Below are positions 16,149-24,473 of a stretch of 36,150 nucleotides of DNA, piece after piece. The DNA comes from Paludibacteraceae bacterium (GTDB lineage: Bacteria > Bacteroidota > Bacteroidia > Bacteroidales > Paludibacteraceae), in the NCBI GenBank assembly GCA_017649635.1, contig JAGCGM010000269.1:1-36150 (forward strand). Reading direction: 5' to 3'. How positions within the stretch are numbered: the first letter of the stretch is position 1; the number at the start of each line of letters is the position of its first letter. The translations under genes were made by a program, and so were the position numbers. The notes beneath the pieces are model-generated. The model worked only from the letters and a program-made list of their open reading frames with translations. It ran no database searches and was not told the DNA's origin.

Positions 16149-16162
16149 ATGTTGTGTAACAT
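16149..16162. promoter_or_regulatory. 14-bp palindrome upstream of small-RNA unit A
   Basis: ATGTTGTGTAACAT has inverted arms ATGTT/AACAT and sits over the expected -33 region of unit A, 11 bp before its -7 box. An identical copy in the same relative place precedes unit B (31065-31078). Candidate binding site for a shared regulator. Confidence 0.5.
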
Positions 16163-16173
16163 AAAATTATCAC

Positions 16174-16250
16174 TACCTTTGCAACGTGTTTTTCATGGTA
16201 TTAGATTTTACATTTCAAAGACGGCTGTCGGGAGACACCCCACTTTTTTT
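16174..16250 (+). ncRNA. Small-RNA-like unit A
   Basis: The unit starts with the -7 box TACCTTTG (16174-16181); the transcript would begin near 16187. It has a core identical over 32 nt (16177-16208) to unit B on the opposite strand at 31018-31049. It ends with a hairpin GGcTGTC-ggga-GACAcCC (16223-16240, one mismatch) followed by a T-run (16244-16250). Expected length is about 60-65 nt. There is no convincing open frame inside. Bacteroides species carry families of dispersed paralogous sRNAs (I recall the name FopS); membership is plausible but unverified. Everything here is read from sequence; transcription is inferred. Confidence 0.6.
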
Positions 16251-16285
16251 CTAAACCAGACCTATGATACTAAGCATATACAACG

Positions 16286-16316
16286 AAAAAAAGGAGACCG
16301 ATTGGCCTCCTTTTTA
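16286..16316 (-). terminator. Terminator of the beta-barrel-like gene (possibly bidirectional)
   Basis: AAAAAGGAG and CTCCTTTTT form a stem around a short loop, flanked by A- and T-runs on both sides. On the minus strand it is 36 bp beyond the stop at 16352. It could also stop leftover transcription from small-RNA unit A. Confidence 0.65.
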
Positions 16317-16351
16317 TTTTTCACCACCTATTACAGGCGGTATAGAAATCA

Positions 16352-17140
16352 TTAGAACTTGAATCCGATGAAGATTCTAAATGAATTCGTAACCATCTTT
16401 TGGTCGCCCAACATTGAGCTAACCTGATTAGCCATCTGGTTAGCCAAATCGCTGAACGCATCATCGCCCTCAACAACTGGAGAGTCGTCCTGTCCCCAAT
16501 CCTGGCATTTCAACTTACCCAATTTAAGTTCGAAACCAGCTTGGAAAACCTTGTATCTGTAAGCGGCACCCACTCTGTGAGATGCGCCAAATGCGAAGGA
16601 AGCGTCAGCATCAGAGCCATCACCTGCATCCTCAACAGTTACAAACACGTTAGGCATGATGTTGTAGTACAAATCCACTGCCATATCATTATCCAAGTAA
16701 TAGGTGCCGATAGGGCCAACACCCAACATGCTGATATCGAAGTACTTTGAAGTACCAGTATAAGTCACATTCACATTCTTATGAGCCTTCTGGTCCCATA
16801 CTTCCTCCGTATATTTCTCCTTCAATCTAGAATATGAGAAGTCGAACCAACGCGCATTAATGGCGATACCAAACTGGCCTGGATTAGCCACGTACCAACG
16901 ATTGTCAATAGAGAATCCCAATGCAGGAGAGGCGTTAGGTGATTCTTCAATCTCCTTGTCATATTCCTTTTGAAACTCTTTCGCGCCAGGACCACTATAG
17001 TCGAATGCAATCTTACCGTACTTCTTGCCATGCAAACCTGCGTAAAATTTCAATCCGAAACCATTGTCCTCGCCCTGAGAACCTGCGAACGCACCAAAAC
17101 CTGTCATAAGGCTCAATGCCAACACCAATAATTTTTTCAT
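16352..17140 (-). CDS. Secreted outer-membrane beta-barrel-like protein
   Basis: The 262-residue protein begins with a clear signal peptide (MKKLLVLALSLMTGFGAFAGS) and ends in Phe (FRIFIGFKF), the usual end of outer-membrane beta-barrels. Alternating aromatic strands are seen throughout, for example LKFYAGLHGKKYGKIAFDYS, INARWFDFSYSRL, YLDNDMAVDLYYNIMPNVFVTVE and RVGAAYRYKVFQAGFELKLGKL. I do not recognise a named family. It stands alone with its own predicted -7 box (TAATTTTG, minus strand, 17187-17194) and terminator. Coding DNA appears more AT-rich than the adjoining genes. An insertion of about 30 mostly polar residues (DDSPVVEGDDAFSDLANQ) before the last strand is probably a surface or plug loop; that is inference. 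Confidence 0.65.
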   Translation of the reverse strand: MKKLLVLALSLMTGFGAFAGSQGEDNGFGLKFYAGLHGKKYGKIAFDYSGPGAKEFQKEYDKEIEESPNASPALGFSIDNRWYVANPGQFGIAINARWFDFSYSRLKEKYTEEVWDQKAHKNVNVTYTGTSKYFDISMLGVGPIGTYYLDNDMAVDLYYNIMPNVFVTVEDAGDGSDADASFAFGASHRVGAAYRYKVFQAGFELKLGKLKCQDWGQDDSPVVEGDDAFSDLANQMANQVSSMLGDQKMVTNSFRIFIGFKF

Positions 17141-17186
17141 TACAAATTAAATTTAGTGAACAAAAATTTTTATTTAAATATCAGAA

Positions 17187-17194
17187 CAAAATTA
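17187..17194 (-). promoter_or_regulatory. Predicted -7 box for the beta-barrel-like gene
   Basis: The minus strand reads TAATTTTG, exact consensus, 47 bp before the ATG at 17140. Confidence 0.45.
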
Positions 17195-17322
17195 AGCATT
17201 ATTTAAATACAATGTATCACTTGTGTTAAGAAAACGAAAAAAATATATAGCTTCAACTTCGAGGGAAGGAGTCGCGAACCATGTGAAACACCGCATTCCC
17301 GCTCCGATAACGCCTAATTGGG

Positions 17323-17392
17323 CACATCGAACTGACGTCTCTTAATTTCCCAGGGCACTGCCCTAGGCTATATATGTCAGGCCCCTTCAGGT
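17323..17392. repeat. Dispersed intergenic repeat, copy 2 (inverted relative to copy 1)
   Basis: The block CCCAGGGC-act-GCCCTAGG (17349-17367) followed by CTATATATGT and CAGGCCCCTTCAGG matches the minus-strand reading of copy 1 (7716-7760). Upstream, CATCGAACTGACGT and TCTTAATT parallel the reverse complement of the direct repeats in copy 1. Identity is roughly four in five bases by eye. Same hairpin architecture; function unknown. Confidence 0.65.
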
Positions 17393-17481
17393 CTCGATTG
17401 CGCACATCGTGTAGGGATACGCATTCCCCAAAAACTCATAATTCTTAACTCTTAATTCTTAATTCAATCTAGAATGTTTTA

Positions 17482-17489
17482 TACCTTCG
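17482..17489 (+). promoter_or_regulatory. Predicted -7 box for the HelD-like gene
   Basis: TACCTTCG followed by CG is the TTCG variant of the -7 consensus, 24 bp before the ATG at 17513. It falls after the in-frame ATG at 17474, so it decides the start. Confidence 0.5.
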
Positions 17490-17512
17490 CGTCTGTAAAA
17501 AAATTTACGGAC

Positions 17513-19570
17513 ATGTCAGTTTTCAATCAAACGGAGAAGGAAGAAGTCGCCTACATGAAGGGCATCATCAAAAAGTTGGGTGTCATCATCACCAAACTGG
17601 ACGAGATCATCAACCATAACATCAAAGACCTCAAGGAATACAAAGCCTACCTTTGGGAGAACCAATCGGAGCTGGACCGGGCGGAGAAAAGCGCGGTGCG
17701 CCATAACGTGAGCCAAGCGGTGGAATCGAGCGAGGCCATCATGGAGAGGAAGAAACGAATCCGCAAGATGATGGAGATCCCCTACTTCGGACGAATAGAC
17801 TTCCAGGAGAAGGGCGAGAAAACGGTCCAACCCATCTACGTGGGTATCCACTCCTACTATGACACGGAAACGAACAAGAACGTGATCCACGACTGGCGAG
17901 CACCCATCTCCACCATGTTCTACGACTACGAGACCGGGCCGGCGCACTACGACGCGCCGCAGGGCCGCGTGGAGGGCTCCATCTCCCTGAAAAGGCAGTA
18001 CCGCATCCGCCGCTCCGTCATGGAGTTCATGCTGGAGAGTTCCGTCAACATACAGGACGAAGTGCTACAGAAGGAGCTCAGCAGCACCTCCGACGAGCGA
18101 ATGAAGAACATCGTGGCGACCATTCAGCGCGAACAGAACCAGATCATACGCAACGAGGAGGCGAAGACCCTCATCATCCAAGGTGTGGCCGGCTCCGGAA
18201 AAACATCCATCGCCCTGCACCGTGTTGCCTACATCCTCTATAGACACAAGGGAGAGGTGACCTCCAAGGATATCCTCATCATCTCCCCGAACAAAGTATT
18301 CGCGGACTATATCTCCAACGTGTTGCCGGAACTCGGCGAGGAGACCATCGAGGAGTGCGGTTTCGAAGAACTGATGAACAAGCAACTGCAGGGCAAATAT
18401 AAGTTCCAGACCTTCTTCGAACAGGTGACGGAAATCCTGGAGAAGAACGACGAGGCCTTCGTGGAAAGGATACGCTTCAAATCCTCCGTGGAGTTCATCG
18501 AACTGATGAACCGCTTCGTCCTCCACGTGGAGAACACCTTCTTCCACCCGACAGACCTGAAAGTGGGCAGGATACCCGTACCGAAAGAGTACCTCGACGA
18601 ACGCTTCAAAGCCTACCACAGGCTTCCGATGCGCGACCGTTTCGAACCGATAGCGAAAGACATCGCCAGGGAGATCGCGGCGGCCACCCGCACGGAGATC
18701 TCCACCACCGACAAGAACAAAATCAAGGCGGAGCTGAAAAAGATGTTCGACGGCAACAGCGACGTAGCGCTCTACCAAGCCTTCTACGACTGGCTGGGCC
18801 GCCCGGACCTCTACAAGAGGGGGAAGAACCGCCAATTGGAATATGCGGACGTGGCGCCGCTGCTCTACCTGAAGATATGCATGGAAGGGGTTAAGGAGAA
18901 GCTGCCGATCAAGCACCTCCTGGTGGACGAGATGCAGGACTACACCCCGATACAGTACAAGGTGCTCTCCATCCTCTTCCCTTGCAAGAAGACAATCCTT
19001 GGAGACGCATTGCAATCCGTAAACCCTTATAGTTCAACTACCTATATGCAAATACGGGACGTCCTGAAGGATGCGGAGGTGATGAAGCTCTGCAAAAGTT
19101 ACCGTTCCTCCTACGAGATCACCTCGTTCGCCCAAAAGATCTCCAAGAGCGAGGACCTGCAGGCCATCGAACGACACGGCGAGGAGCCTGTCATCAAGTC
19201 ATTCAAGAAGAGCGATGAGGAACTCGCATACCTGAAACAAGTCGTGGCGGAGCATATCGGACAAGCCACCTCCATCGGCTTCATCTGCAAGACGGAGAAA
19301 GAGGCGATCAAGCTGCACCAGCAACTCTCGGAAGAGACCGACCAGGTGTGCCTGCTCTCCAGCGAAAGCGCCGCCTTCACCAACGGTATCATCGTGACCA
19401 CCGCCCACACGGCCAAAGGTCTGGAGTTCGACGAGGTCGTGGTGCCTTACGTGAACGAGAAGGAATACCACACGGAAATGGACCGCAGCCTGCTCTACAT
19501 CGCCTGCACGCGCGCGATGCACAAACTGACACTCACCGCAGCCGGCGAGATAAGCCATTTCATCCAATAA
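17513..19570 (+). CDS. helD: HelD-like UvrD/Rep-type helicase (RNA polymerase recycling factor)
   Basis: From 17513 the protein has 685 residues. An N-terminal coiled coil (about 10-80, charged helix MKGIIKKLGVIITKLDE...) precedes the split SF1 helicase core, as in HelD. Walker A is GVAGSGKTS at about 224-232, within IIQGVAGSGKTSIALHRVAY, a segment typical of HelD. Walker B is VDEMQD near 471-475. Motif IV-like SYRSS follows, then TAHTAKGLEFDEVVVP (about 630) and YIACTRAMHKLTL (about 662). In Firmicutes HelD binds RNA polymerase and releases stalled complexes; the same role is inferred here. The start at 17474 is rejected because it lies upstream of the predicted -7 box. No signal peptide or membrane helices. 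It stands alone. Confidence 0.85.
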   Translation: MSVFNQTEKEEVAYMKGIIKKLGVIITKLDEIINHNIKDLKEYKAYLWENQSELDRAEKSAVRHNVSQAVESSEAIMERKKRIRKMMEIPYFGRIDFQEKGEKTVQPIYVGIHSYYDTETNKNVIHDWRAPISTMFYDYETGPAHYDAPQGRVEGSISLKRQYRIRRSVMEFMLESSVNIQDEVLQKELSSTSDERMKNIVATIQREQNQIIRNEEAKTLIIQGVAGSGKTSIALHRVAYILYRHKGEVTSKDILIISPNKVFADYISNVLPELGEETIEECGFEELMNKQLQGKYKFQTFFEQVTEILEKNDEAFVERIRFKSSVEFIELMNRFVLHVENTFFHPTDLKVGRIPVPKEYLDERFKAYHRLPMRDRFEPIAKDIAREIAAATRTEISTTDKNKIKAELKKMFDGNSDVALYQAFYDWLGRPDLYKRGKNRQLEYADVAPLLYLKICMEGVKEKLPIKHLLVDEMQDYTPIQYKVLSILFPCKKTILGDALQSVNPYSSTTYMQIRDVLKDAEVMKLCKSYRSSYEITSFAQKISKSEDLQAIERHGEEPVIKSFKKSDEELAYLKQVVAEHIGQATSIGFICKTEKEAIKLHQQLSEETDQVCLLSSESAAFTNGIIVTTAHTAKGLEFDEVVVPYVNEKEYHTEMDRSLLYIACTRAMHKLTLTAAGEISHFIQ

Positions 19571-19696
19571 GCGCACCAGCGTAATTTTTTCTACCATTTT
19601 TCAAAAAAACACGATTCCACCGAGAAATCGGCATGGATTGACTCTCTATTACCATTAATTGAACCCAGTTTCCGAAGCTTAAAAAAAGCATGGGTA

Positions 19697-19704
19697 TACC
19701 TTTG
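19697..19704 (+). promoter_or_regulatory. Predicted -7 box for the T9SS-type esterase gene
   Basis: TACCTTTG followed by CGG matches the consensus exactly, giving a leader of about 50 nt to the ATG at 19761. Confidence 0.55.
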
Positions 19705-19760
19705 CGGCAAGTACAAAAACACTTGTATTACATCTCTATATGCACTTAAAGTTTAATATC

Positions 19761-20978
19761 ATGAACACGAAAAGATTCTTATTACTCGCACTCAGCGCAA
19801 TGTCGCTCAACGCATTCTCTCAAGGTTGGGGATTCGGAGGCGGAGGTGCTTCCGGATTGAGTTCCTACACGTCCAAGAAGGACATCAATTATGTCGGGGA
19901 CGGTAAAGGTTACCACACACTGGACATCTACTATCCTAAAGAGGATAAGGAGTCGTATCCTGTCATCGTCCACATCTACGGCAGCGCATGGTCCAGCAAC
20001 AACTCGAAAGGGAACGCCGACCTGACCACCATCGGTGAGGGTGCCGTGAAGGCCGGCTACATCTTCGTGACACCGAACCACCGCGCAAACAACGATGCGG
20101 GGGCGAAATGGCCCGGACTGCTCAACGACATCAAGGCGGTGGTACGCTACCTCAGAGGCAATGCGGAATCCCTGAAGATAGACACCACCTTCATCGCCAT
20201 CTCCGGCTTCTCCTCCGGTGGACACTTGGCGACCATGATGGGCGCATCCCGCAACGTGAAAGAGTATACTGTTGGATCCACGACCGTGGACATAGAAGGT
20301 AATCTAGGGAATTTCACGGAGTTCAGCAGTAGCGTAGACGCCGTGTGCGACTGGTCGGGCCCTGTAATCCTCGACAAGCTGAACTGCGGAAACGCCATGG
20401 ACTTGAACAGTTTCATCTCCCCTATGATGAACAACTGCTCCGCCTCCCAATGCCCGGACATATATGCCTTGGCCACTGCGGTCACGTTCATGGATCCGAG
20501 CGACCCCCCTTACATACTCGTACATGGTTCCGCAGACAACATCGTGGCACAATGTCAAAGCAAATTGCTCTATGATGAACTGCAGAAAAACAACATCGAG
20601 AGCAAATACATCCCTACAAGCAGCGGTCATGAGGTCAACAAGGGGAAAGTGCCGGACGTGATCGAATTCTTCAATGCGGCAAGGGAGAAGAAATTGGCGG
20701 CGATGCAGGAGAGGGAAGAACAAGAGGAACAAGGCGAGCAGAACAAGGTGTCAAGCACAACGTCCGACAAACCCTCTGTGACCGTACAAAACGGGCGCCT
20801 GCTCATCAGCGGAGGTGACGGTTCCGCCTGCTCCTTCAAAATCATCGACATCGTGGGGAAGACAGTTTTCCAAGGTCTGTACAATTCCCAAGAGCAGGAA
20901 TATGACCTCTCTTCCCTCGCAGAAGGTGTATACGTTCTGAGGACCGATGCGGGATTTAACCATAAGTTTATCAGATAA
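19761..20978 (+). CDS. Secreted alpha/beta-hydrolase (esterase) with T9SS type A-like sorting domain
   Basis: From 19761 (MNTKRFLLLALSAMSLNAFSQ) the protein has 405 residues with a standard signal peptide; the frame is open to 19740, but only this start places the signal at the N-terminus. The catalytic domain resembles carbohydrate-esterase-like alpha/beta hydrolases: oxyanion segment VIVHIYGSAW, nucleophile elbow GFSSGGH, acid in LVHGSADNIV and His in TSSGHEVNKG. A Glu/Gln-rich linker (EREEQEEQGEQNK) leads to about 75 C-terminal residues ending YDLSSLAEGVYVLRTDAGFNHKFIR, which look like a Por/T9SS type A sorting domain. I therefore predict type IX secretion to the cell surface. Substrate unknown; acetyl or feruloyl esters of polysaccharide are possible. 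The sensor-regulator gene follows on the same strand. Confidence 0.83.
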   Translation: MNTKRFLLLALSAMSLNAFSQGWGFGGGGASGLSSYTSKKDINYVGDGKGYHTLDIYYPKEDKESYPVIVHIYGSAWSSNNSKGNADLTTIGEGAVKAGYIFVTPNHRANNDAGAKWPGLLNDIKAVVRYLRGNAESLKIDTTFIAISGFSSGGHLATMMGASRNVKEYTVGSTTVDIEGNLGNFTEFSSSVDAVCDWSGPVILDKLNCGNAMDLNSFISPMMNNCSASQCPDIYALATAVTFMDPSDPPYILVHGSADNIVAQCQSKLLYDELQKNNIESKYIPTSSGHEVNKGKVPDVIEFFNAAREKKLAAMQEREEQEEQGEQNKVSSTTSDKPSVTVQNGRLLISGGDGSACSFKIIDIVGKTVFQGLYNSQEQEYDLSSLAEGVYVLRTDAGFNHKFIR

Positions 20979-21014
20979 CCTTATACAATTCCTAAACATT
21001 TATTGCGATTTACC

Positions 21015-21022
21015 TAGATTTG
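21015..21022 (+). promoter_or_regulatory. Candidate -7 box for the sensor-regulator gene
   Basis: TAGATTTG is an exact consensus match 89 bp before the ATG at 21111. A second, weaker box TACCTTGG lies at 21026-21033. Both lie upstream of the hairpin at 21035-21095. Confidence 0.4.
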
Positions 21023-21034
21023 TCGTACCTTGGG

Positions 21035-21104
21035 AACTGCTGCATACGAACTCCGGACTACCTAAAATCCTGTTCCGAGTGCGTTTGTAGCAGTTCTCTT
21101 TTTT
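21035..21104 (+). terminator. Long imperfect hairpin with T-run: terminator or attenuator before the sensor-regulator
   Basis: Arms at 21035-21057 and 21074-21095 pair over about 20 positions with one G-U wobble, two mismatches and one bulge; the loop is 16 nt. The arms begin AACTGCT and end AGCAGTT. CTCTTTTTT follows (21096-21104). The regulator ATG is only 7 bp beyond. It may terminate esterase transcription, or act as an attenuator in the regulator leader, since candidate promoters lie upstream of it. Confidence 0.65.
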
Positions 21105-21110
21105 CTGCGA

Positions 21111-24100
21111 ATGAGGAAGATTGCGCTTATATTGTGGATGTTTATTCTCTTCATGGATTCCTACGCTTCCATGGGGCCGAAGGCGCACGTACGTTTCAAC
21201 CACTTCACCACCGAGGATGGCCTATCCTCCAACCTGATCTTCTCCATGTCGCAAGACTCCTCCGGATTCCTGTGGTTGGGGACCGACTTCGGACTGGACC
21301 GCTTCGACGGGAAACTATTCAAGCATTTCAGGAAAAACAAGTACCCTAACATGCAGAGGGAAGACCTGTACTACGTGGACTGCATGGATGGAGACATCTA
21401 CGTGGGTAGCTTCAGCGGGACATTCCAAAAATACGACCGTAAAATCGATGATTTTCTAGACATGATGCCCACAGAGCTGGACTCCTTGGGATATTCGCAG
21501 ATAAAAGGCGTGCGATGCGCCTCCGACGGATCCCGCTACCTCTTCACGAACGAAAGGGTCTTCCGATATGACCCTCAACGCAAATGCTTCAACTCCAAGT
21601 TCCAAGCGTTCGACTCGCTTCAATCCCCCTTCATCTCTTTCCTCCACATAGACAATGACAACCGTTTCTGGCTCGGCTCCATCAACCAGTTGAGCATATA
21701 TGACACGAACGGACACACCCTGAAGGTATTCAATGAGGAACACGATCACTGCGGCTTTGTGACAGGAATAGCCCCCATGGAGAAAAACAGATGGATCATC
21801 ATCTTCCTGAGCAACAGGGTTTGGATCGTGGAATGCCAAGACGCAGCCTTCCGCATCAGGGAGGAAATCCGCCTCCCCTTCAACAGCGTCAACAAGATGT
21901 TGAGAGGAAGGAACGGCCGCTATTGGTTCGCCACCGACGGAGATGGACTATGGTTCGCCGACTCGATAACGAAAGGCACCACCTTCACAGAAGTGGTCCC
22001 GACCAACGCCCCCACGGACGGGCTGAGGAAGATATACTCCATCATCGAAAGTGAGGACGGCACGATATGGCTCGGCACGCAAAACTCAGGTCTCTGGTCG
22101 CTCAACATGGACGACCATTCGACCATCCTATACTCGAAGGACTATGGGTTCCCCCACTCCGCATGTACCTCCTTCACGGAGGACGGACACGGCAACATCT
22201 TGGTCGGTTCGGACGGCAGCGGTGTCTACTCCGTCTCGCCCGATTTCAGGGAAATCAAGCAGTACCATCTCCCTTGCGACAACGTGCTAGGCGTCAATTC
22301 CACCCACGAGGGGATCTATGTCTCCACATGGGGCGGCGGGCTATACCTCCTCTCACCATCCGGCACATCCGCTCCCGTCAGCTACAAGCCGGACTTCAAC
22401 CCGACCAAGATATTCTTCCACGTCTGCGAAACAGCGGACAACACCATATGGGCCTGCTCCGCGAACGATGACCCATACATCAGACGCAACAACGAGCCAT
22501 GGCGGAGAATACCCCTGAAAGATGCGGACACCCCTGATCTGGAAAGCAAATGGACCACCCGCGTGATAAGTGCCTCAGGGAAATCGTGTTGGATTATCTC
22601 CACCAACCTGTTGTGGCTATTCGACGGAACAACCCCACACGTCGTCCACCCCGAAATCTACGCCCCGAAATCACACAACCCGTTCGTCGTGGTGGACGCA
22701 GACCGCGACGAGGAGGGGAACCTCTTCGTGCTCTCCAACCATGGCATCCTGCGCTTCTCGTCCGATGACCTCACGATGGACACCCTCTCCTTCATGCCGA
22801 AAGACTCGTACCGAATCATCCGAAGGGACGACAACGGCAACTTCTGGGTCGCCTCCGCCAACGGCATCTTCTCCTTCGACTATCATCGCCAAACATATTC
22901 AAGGCTACCAGGCAATTACCCAGACCTGTTCTACTACAAATCGAGCTACAAGGATTCCAACGGACGGCTATACTTCGGCACAGCGGAAGGGTTCTACTCC
23001 TTCGACCCTAAAAACATCGCACCGGACACGCTCATCCAGCATCTTTCCTTCGCGGAACTGTATGTCTCGAAAGAGAAAATCAGCGGAGACAACCCGTTGA
23101 TAAAGGGTGGAGACCTCTCCGAGCTAAAGACGTTGGAACTAAAATACGGCATGACCGATGTGGACCTCCACGTGGACCTCGTAGACCACTCCTACAGGGA
23201 GAAAGCCACCCTACGCTATAGGCTGAAGGGGCTGACGGACAGCTGGACTCCAGTGGACGAAAAAAGGGTCATATCCTTCAACTACATACCGACCGGGTAT
23301 TACACACTAGAGGTGGAGGCGTTCCGATCGAACGCGGGGAAACCCCTGAAGCACATTGAACTGACGATAAACGTCCTCCCACCATGGTGGAGCACCTGGT
23401 GGTTCCGCACCATCCTGCTGCTAATCGCCGGCTCGCTCCTGTTCATCCCCCTGCACAAAAAAATCATACGGCTGAAAAAGGAAAAAGCATTGCTCAAGGA
23501 TGAAATAGACGAGCAAACAGCGCTCTTGGAAAAGACAAGACACGAACGCCAAAAGCTGATCCATGCCCTCACCCACGACCTGCACAATCCGTTGTTCTCC
23601 GTAGTGGGAGAAAGCCCTTCCATCACAGAGGAGACCACCACGGAGGAAATCGTCGAATTGGTGATCGACAAGGCACTGCTGGATGACAACCTGCTGCTAC
23701 TGATAGGCATGGACCCTGAGACAAAAAGGGGAATCAAGAACATGCTGAGCAACTACATCCACGTGAAAGAAGCGGAGAACTGGGACAAGGCGGTCGAATC
23801 CATCGAAATGTTGGCCCCGGACATCATCGTCTGCGACATGGGGAACTCCATGAGCGGAGAAATGAACAGGCTTCTCTCCTCCGACAGCCTGAAACATATC
23901 CCTATCCTCTTCGTATCCGACAAGAACGAGGAGACCGACCGCCTATTGGGACTGATCTATGGGGCGGTGGACTTCATGGCCAAACCGTTCAACCAACTCG
24001 AACTGTTGCTAAAATTAACTAATATACTGAAAATCAAGCAAGAACAACAAAAAGTAATTCTTCAGCGGACAATGACAAGCAAGGTGAAGAGCGCAATGGA

Positions 24101-24440
24101 CAACACCCGACAGGAAGAATCGATCCACCCGTTCCTGCAAGCCTTCGCCGATGTGGTCAGGAGTAAATACCAGGATAGCGAGACCTCGCCAGACTCCCTA
24201 GCCTCAGCCCTCATGGTGAGCAAACCGACAATGAACAGGAAAATCAAGGCACTGACAGGCAAAACACCGATGGAATGGGTGATGGAGTACAGGCTCAACA
24301 AAGCCCTCCAACTGCTGCAAGACCATAACGACGGCAAAAACATTTCAGAGATAGCCTATGAAGTAGGGTTCAGCGACCCATCCTACTTCTCGAAGAAATT
24401 CAAGGACCAGTTCGGGATCCTTCCTTCCCAAGTGAATTAA
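21111..24440 (+). CDS. HTCS-like membrane sensor-regulator lacking the histidine-kinase ATPase domain
   Basis: The 1109-residue protein has the outline of a Bacteroidota hybrid two-component system. A signal peptide (residues 1-20) precedes a periplasmic two-propeller sensor of Reg_prop repeats (about 30-640; for example GFLWLGTDFGLDRFDGK and TIWLGTQNSGLW) and a Y_Y_Y-like domain (about 660-755). A membrane helix follows near 760-785. A short H-box relic, THDLHNPL at 821-828, is followed after only about 33 residues by a receiver-like domain (about 860-980). There is no ATP-binding kinase domain. The receiver keeps Asp909 and Lys958, but the usual acidic pair reads Gly866-Met867. An intact AraC-type HTH (about 1003-1109) ends the protein. 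I infer ligand-driven DNA binding without an in-cis phosphorelay. The nearest possible target is the upstream esterase. Confidence 0.85.
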   Translation: MRKIALILWMFILFMDSYASMGPKAHVRFNHFTTEDGLSSNLIFSMSQDSSGFLWLGTDFGLDRFDGKLFKHFRKNKYPNMQREDLYYVDCMDGDIYVGSFSGTFQKYDRKIDDFLDMMPTELDSLGYSQIKGVRCASDGSRYLFTNERVFRYDPQRKCFNSKFQAFDSLQSPFISFLHIDNDNRFWLGSINQLSIYDTNGHTLKVFNEEHDHCGFVTGIAPMEKNRWIIIFLSNRVWIVECQDAAFRIREEIRLPFNSVNKMLRGRNGRYWFATDGDGLWFADSITKGTTFTEVVPTNAPTDGLRKIYSIIESEDGTIWLGTQNSGLWSLNMDDHSTILYSKDYGFPHSACTSFTEDGHGNILVGSDGSGVYSVSPDFREIKQYHLPCDNVLGVNSTHEGIYVSTWGGGLYLLSPSGTSAPVSYKPDFNPTKIFFHVCETADNTIWACSANDDPYIRRNNEPWRRIPLKDADTPDLESKWTTRVISASGKSCWIISTNLLWLFDGTTPHVVHPEIYAPKSHNPFVVVDADRDEEGNLFVLSNHGILRFSSDDLTMDTLSFMPKDSYRIIRRDDNGNFWVASANGIFSFDYHRQTYSRLPGNYPDLFYYKSSYKDSNGRLYFGTAEGFYSFDPKNIAPDTLIQHLSFAELYVSKEKISGDNPLIKGGDLSELKTLELKYGMTDVDLHVDLVDHSYREKATLRYRLKGLTDSWTPVDEKRVISFNYIPTGYYTLEVEAFRSNAGKPLKHIELTINVLPPWWSTWWFRTILLLIAGSLLFIPLHKKIIRLKKEKALLKDEIDEQTALLEKTRHERQKLIHALTHDLHNPLFSVVGESPSITEETTTEEIVELVIDKALLDDNLLLLIGMDPETKRGIKNMLSNYIHVKEAENWDKAVESIEMLAPDIIVCDMGNSMSGEMNRLLSSDSLKHIPILFVSDKNEETDRLLGLIYGAVDFMAKPFNQLELLLKLTNILKIKQEQQKVILQRTMTSKVKSAMDNTRQEESIHPFLQAFADVVRSKYQDSETSPDSLASALMVSKPTMNRKIKALTGKTPMEWVMEYRLNKALQLLQDHNDGKNISEIAYEVGFSDPSYFSKKFKDQFGILPSQVN

Positions 24441-24473
24441 TCCCCTCGACACACAACGTCCCTATCGGACAAC

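Larger units (their letters stand above)
15974..16351. other. Intergenic stretch with promoter, small-RNA-like unit and terminator
   Basis: About 380 bp. From left to right it holds the TSCPD promoter, an AT-rich segment without a supportable gene, small-RNA-like unit A (16174-16250) and the terminator of the beta-barrel gene (16286-16316). An open frame at 16149-16355 has no family resemblance and overlaps the RNA unit. Confidence 0.6.
17141..17512. other. Intergenic stretch with promoters and dispersed repeat copy 2
   Basis: About 370 bp. It holds the beta-barrel gene promoter (17187-17194, minus), repeat copy 2 (17323-17392), a run of degenerate TTAATTCTTAA-like repeats (17430-17470) and the HelD promoter (17482-17489). 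No supportable gene. Confidence 0.6.

Noticed and set aside
16149..16355. 68-codon plus-strand frame
   Set aside because: Covers small-RNA unit A and the terminator; residues show no protein-like pattern.
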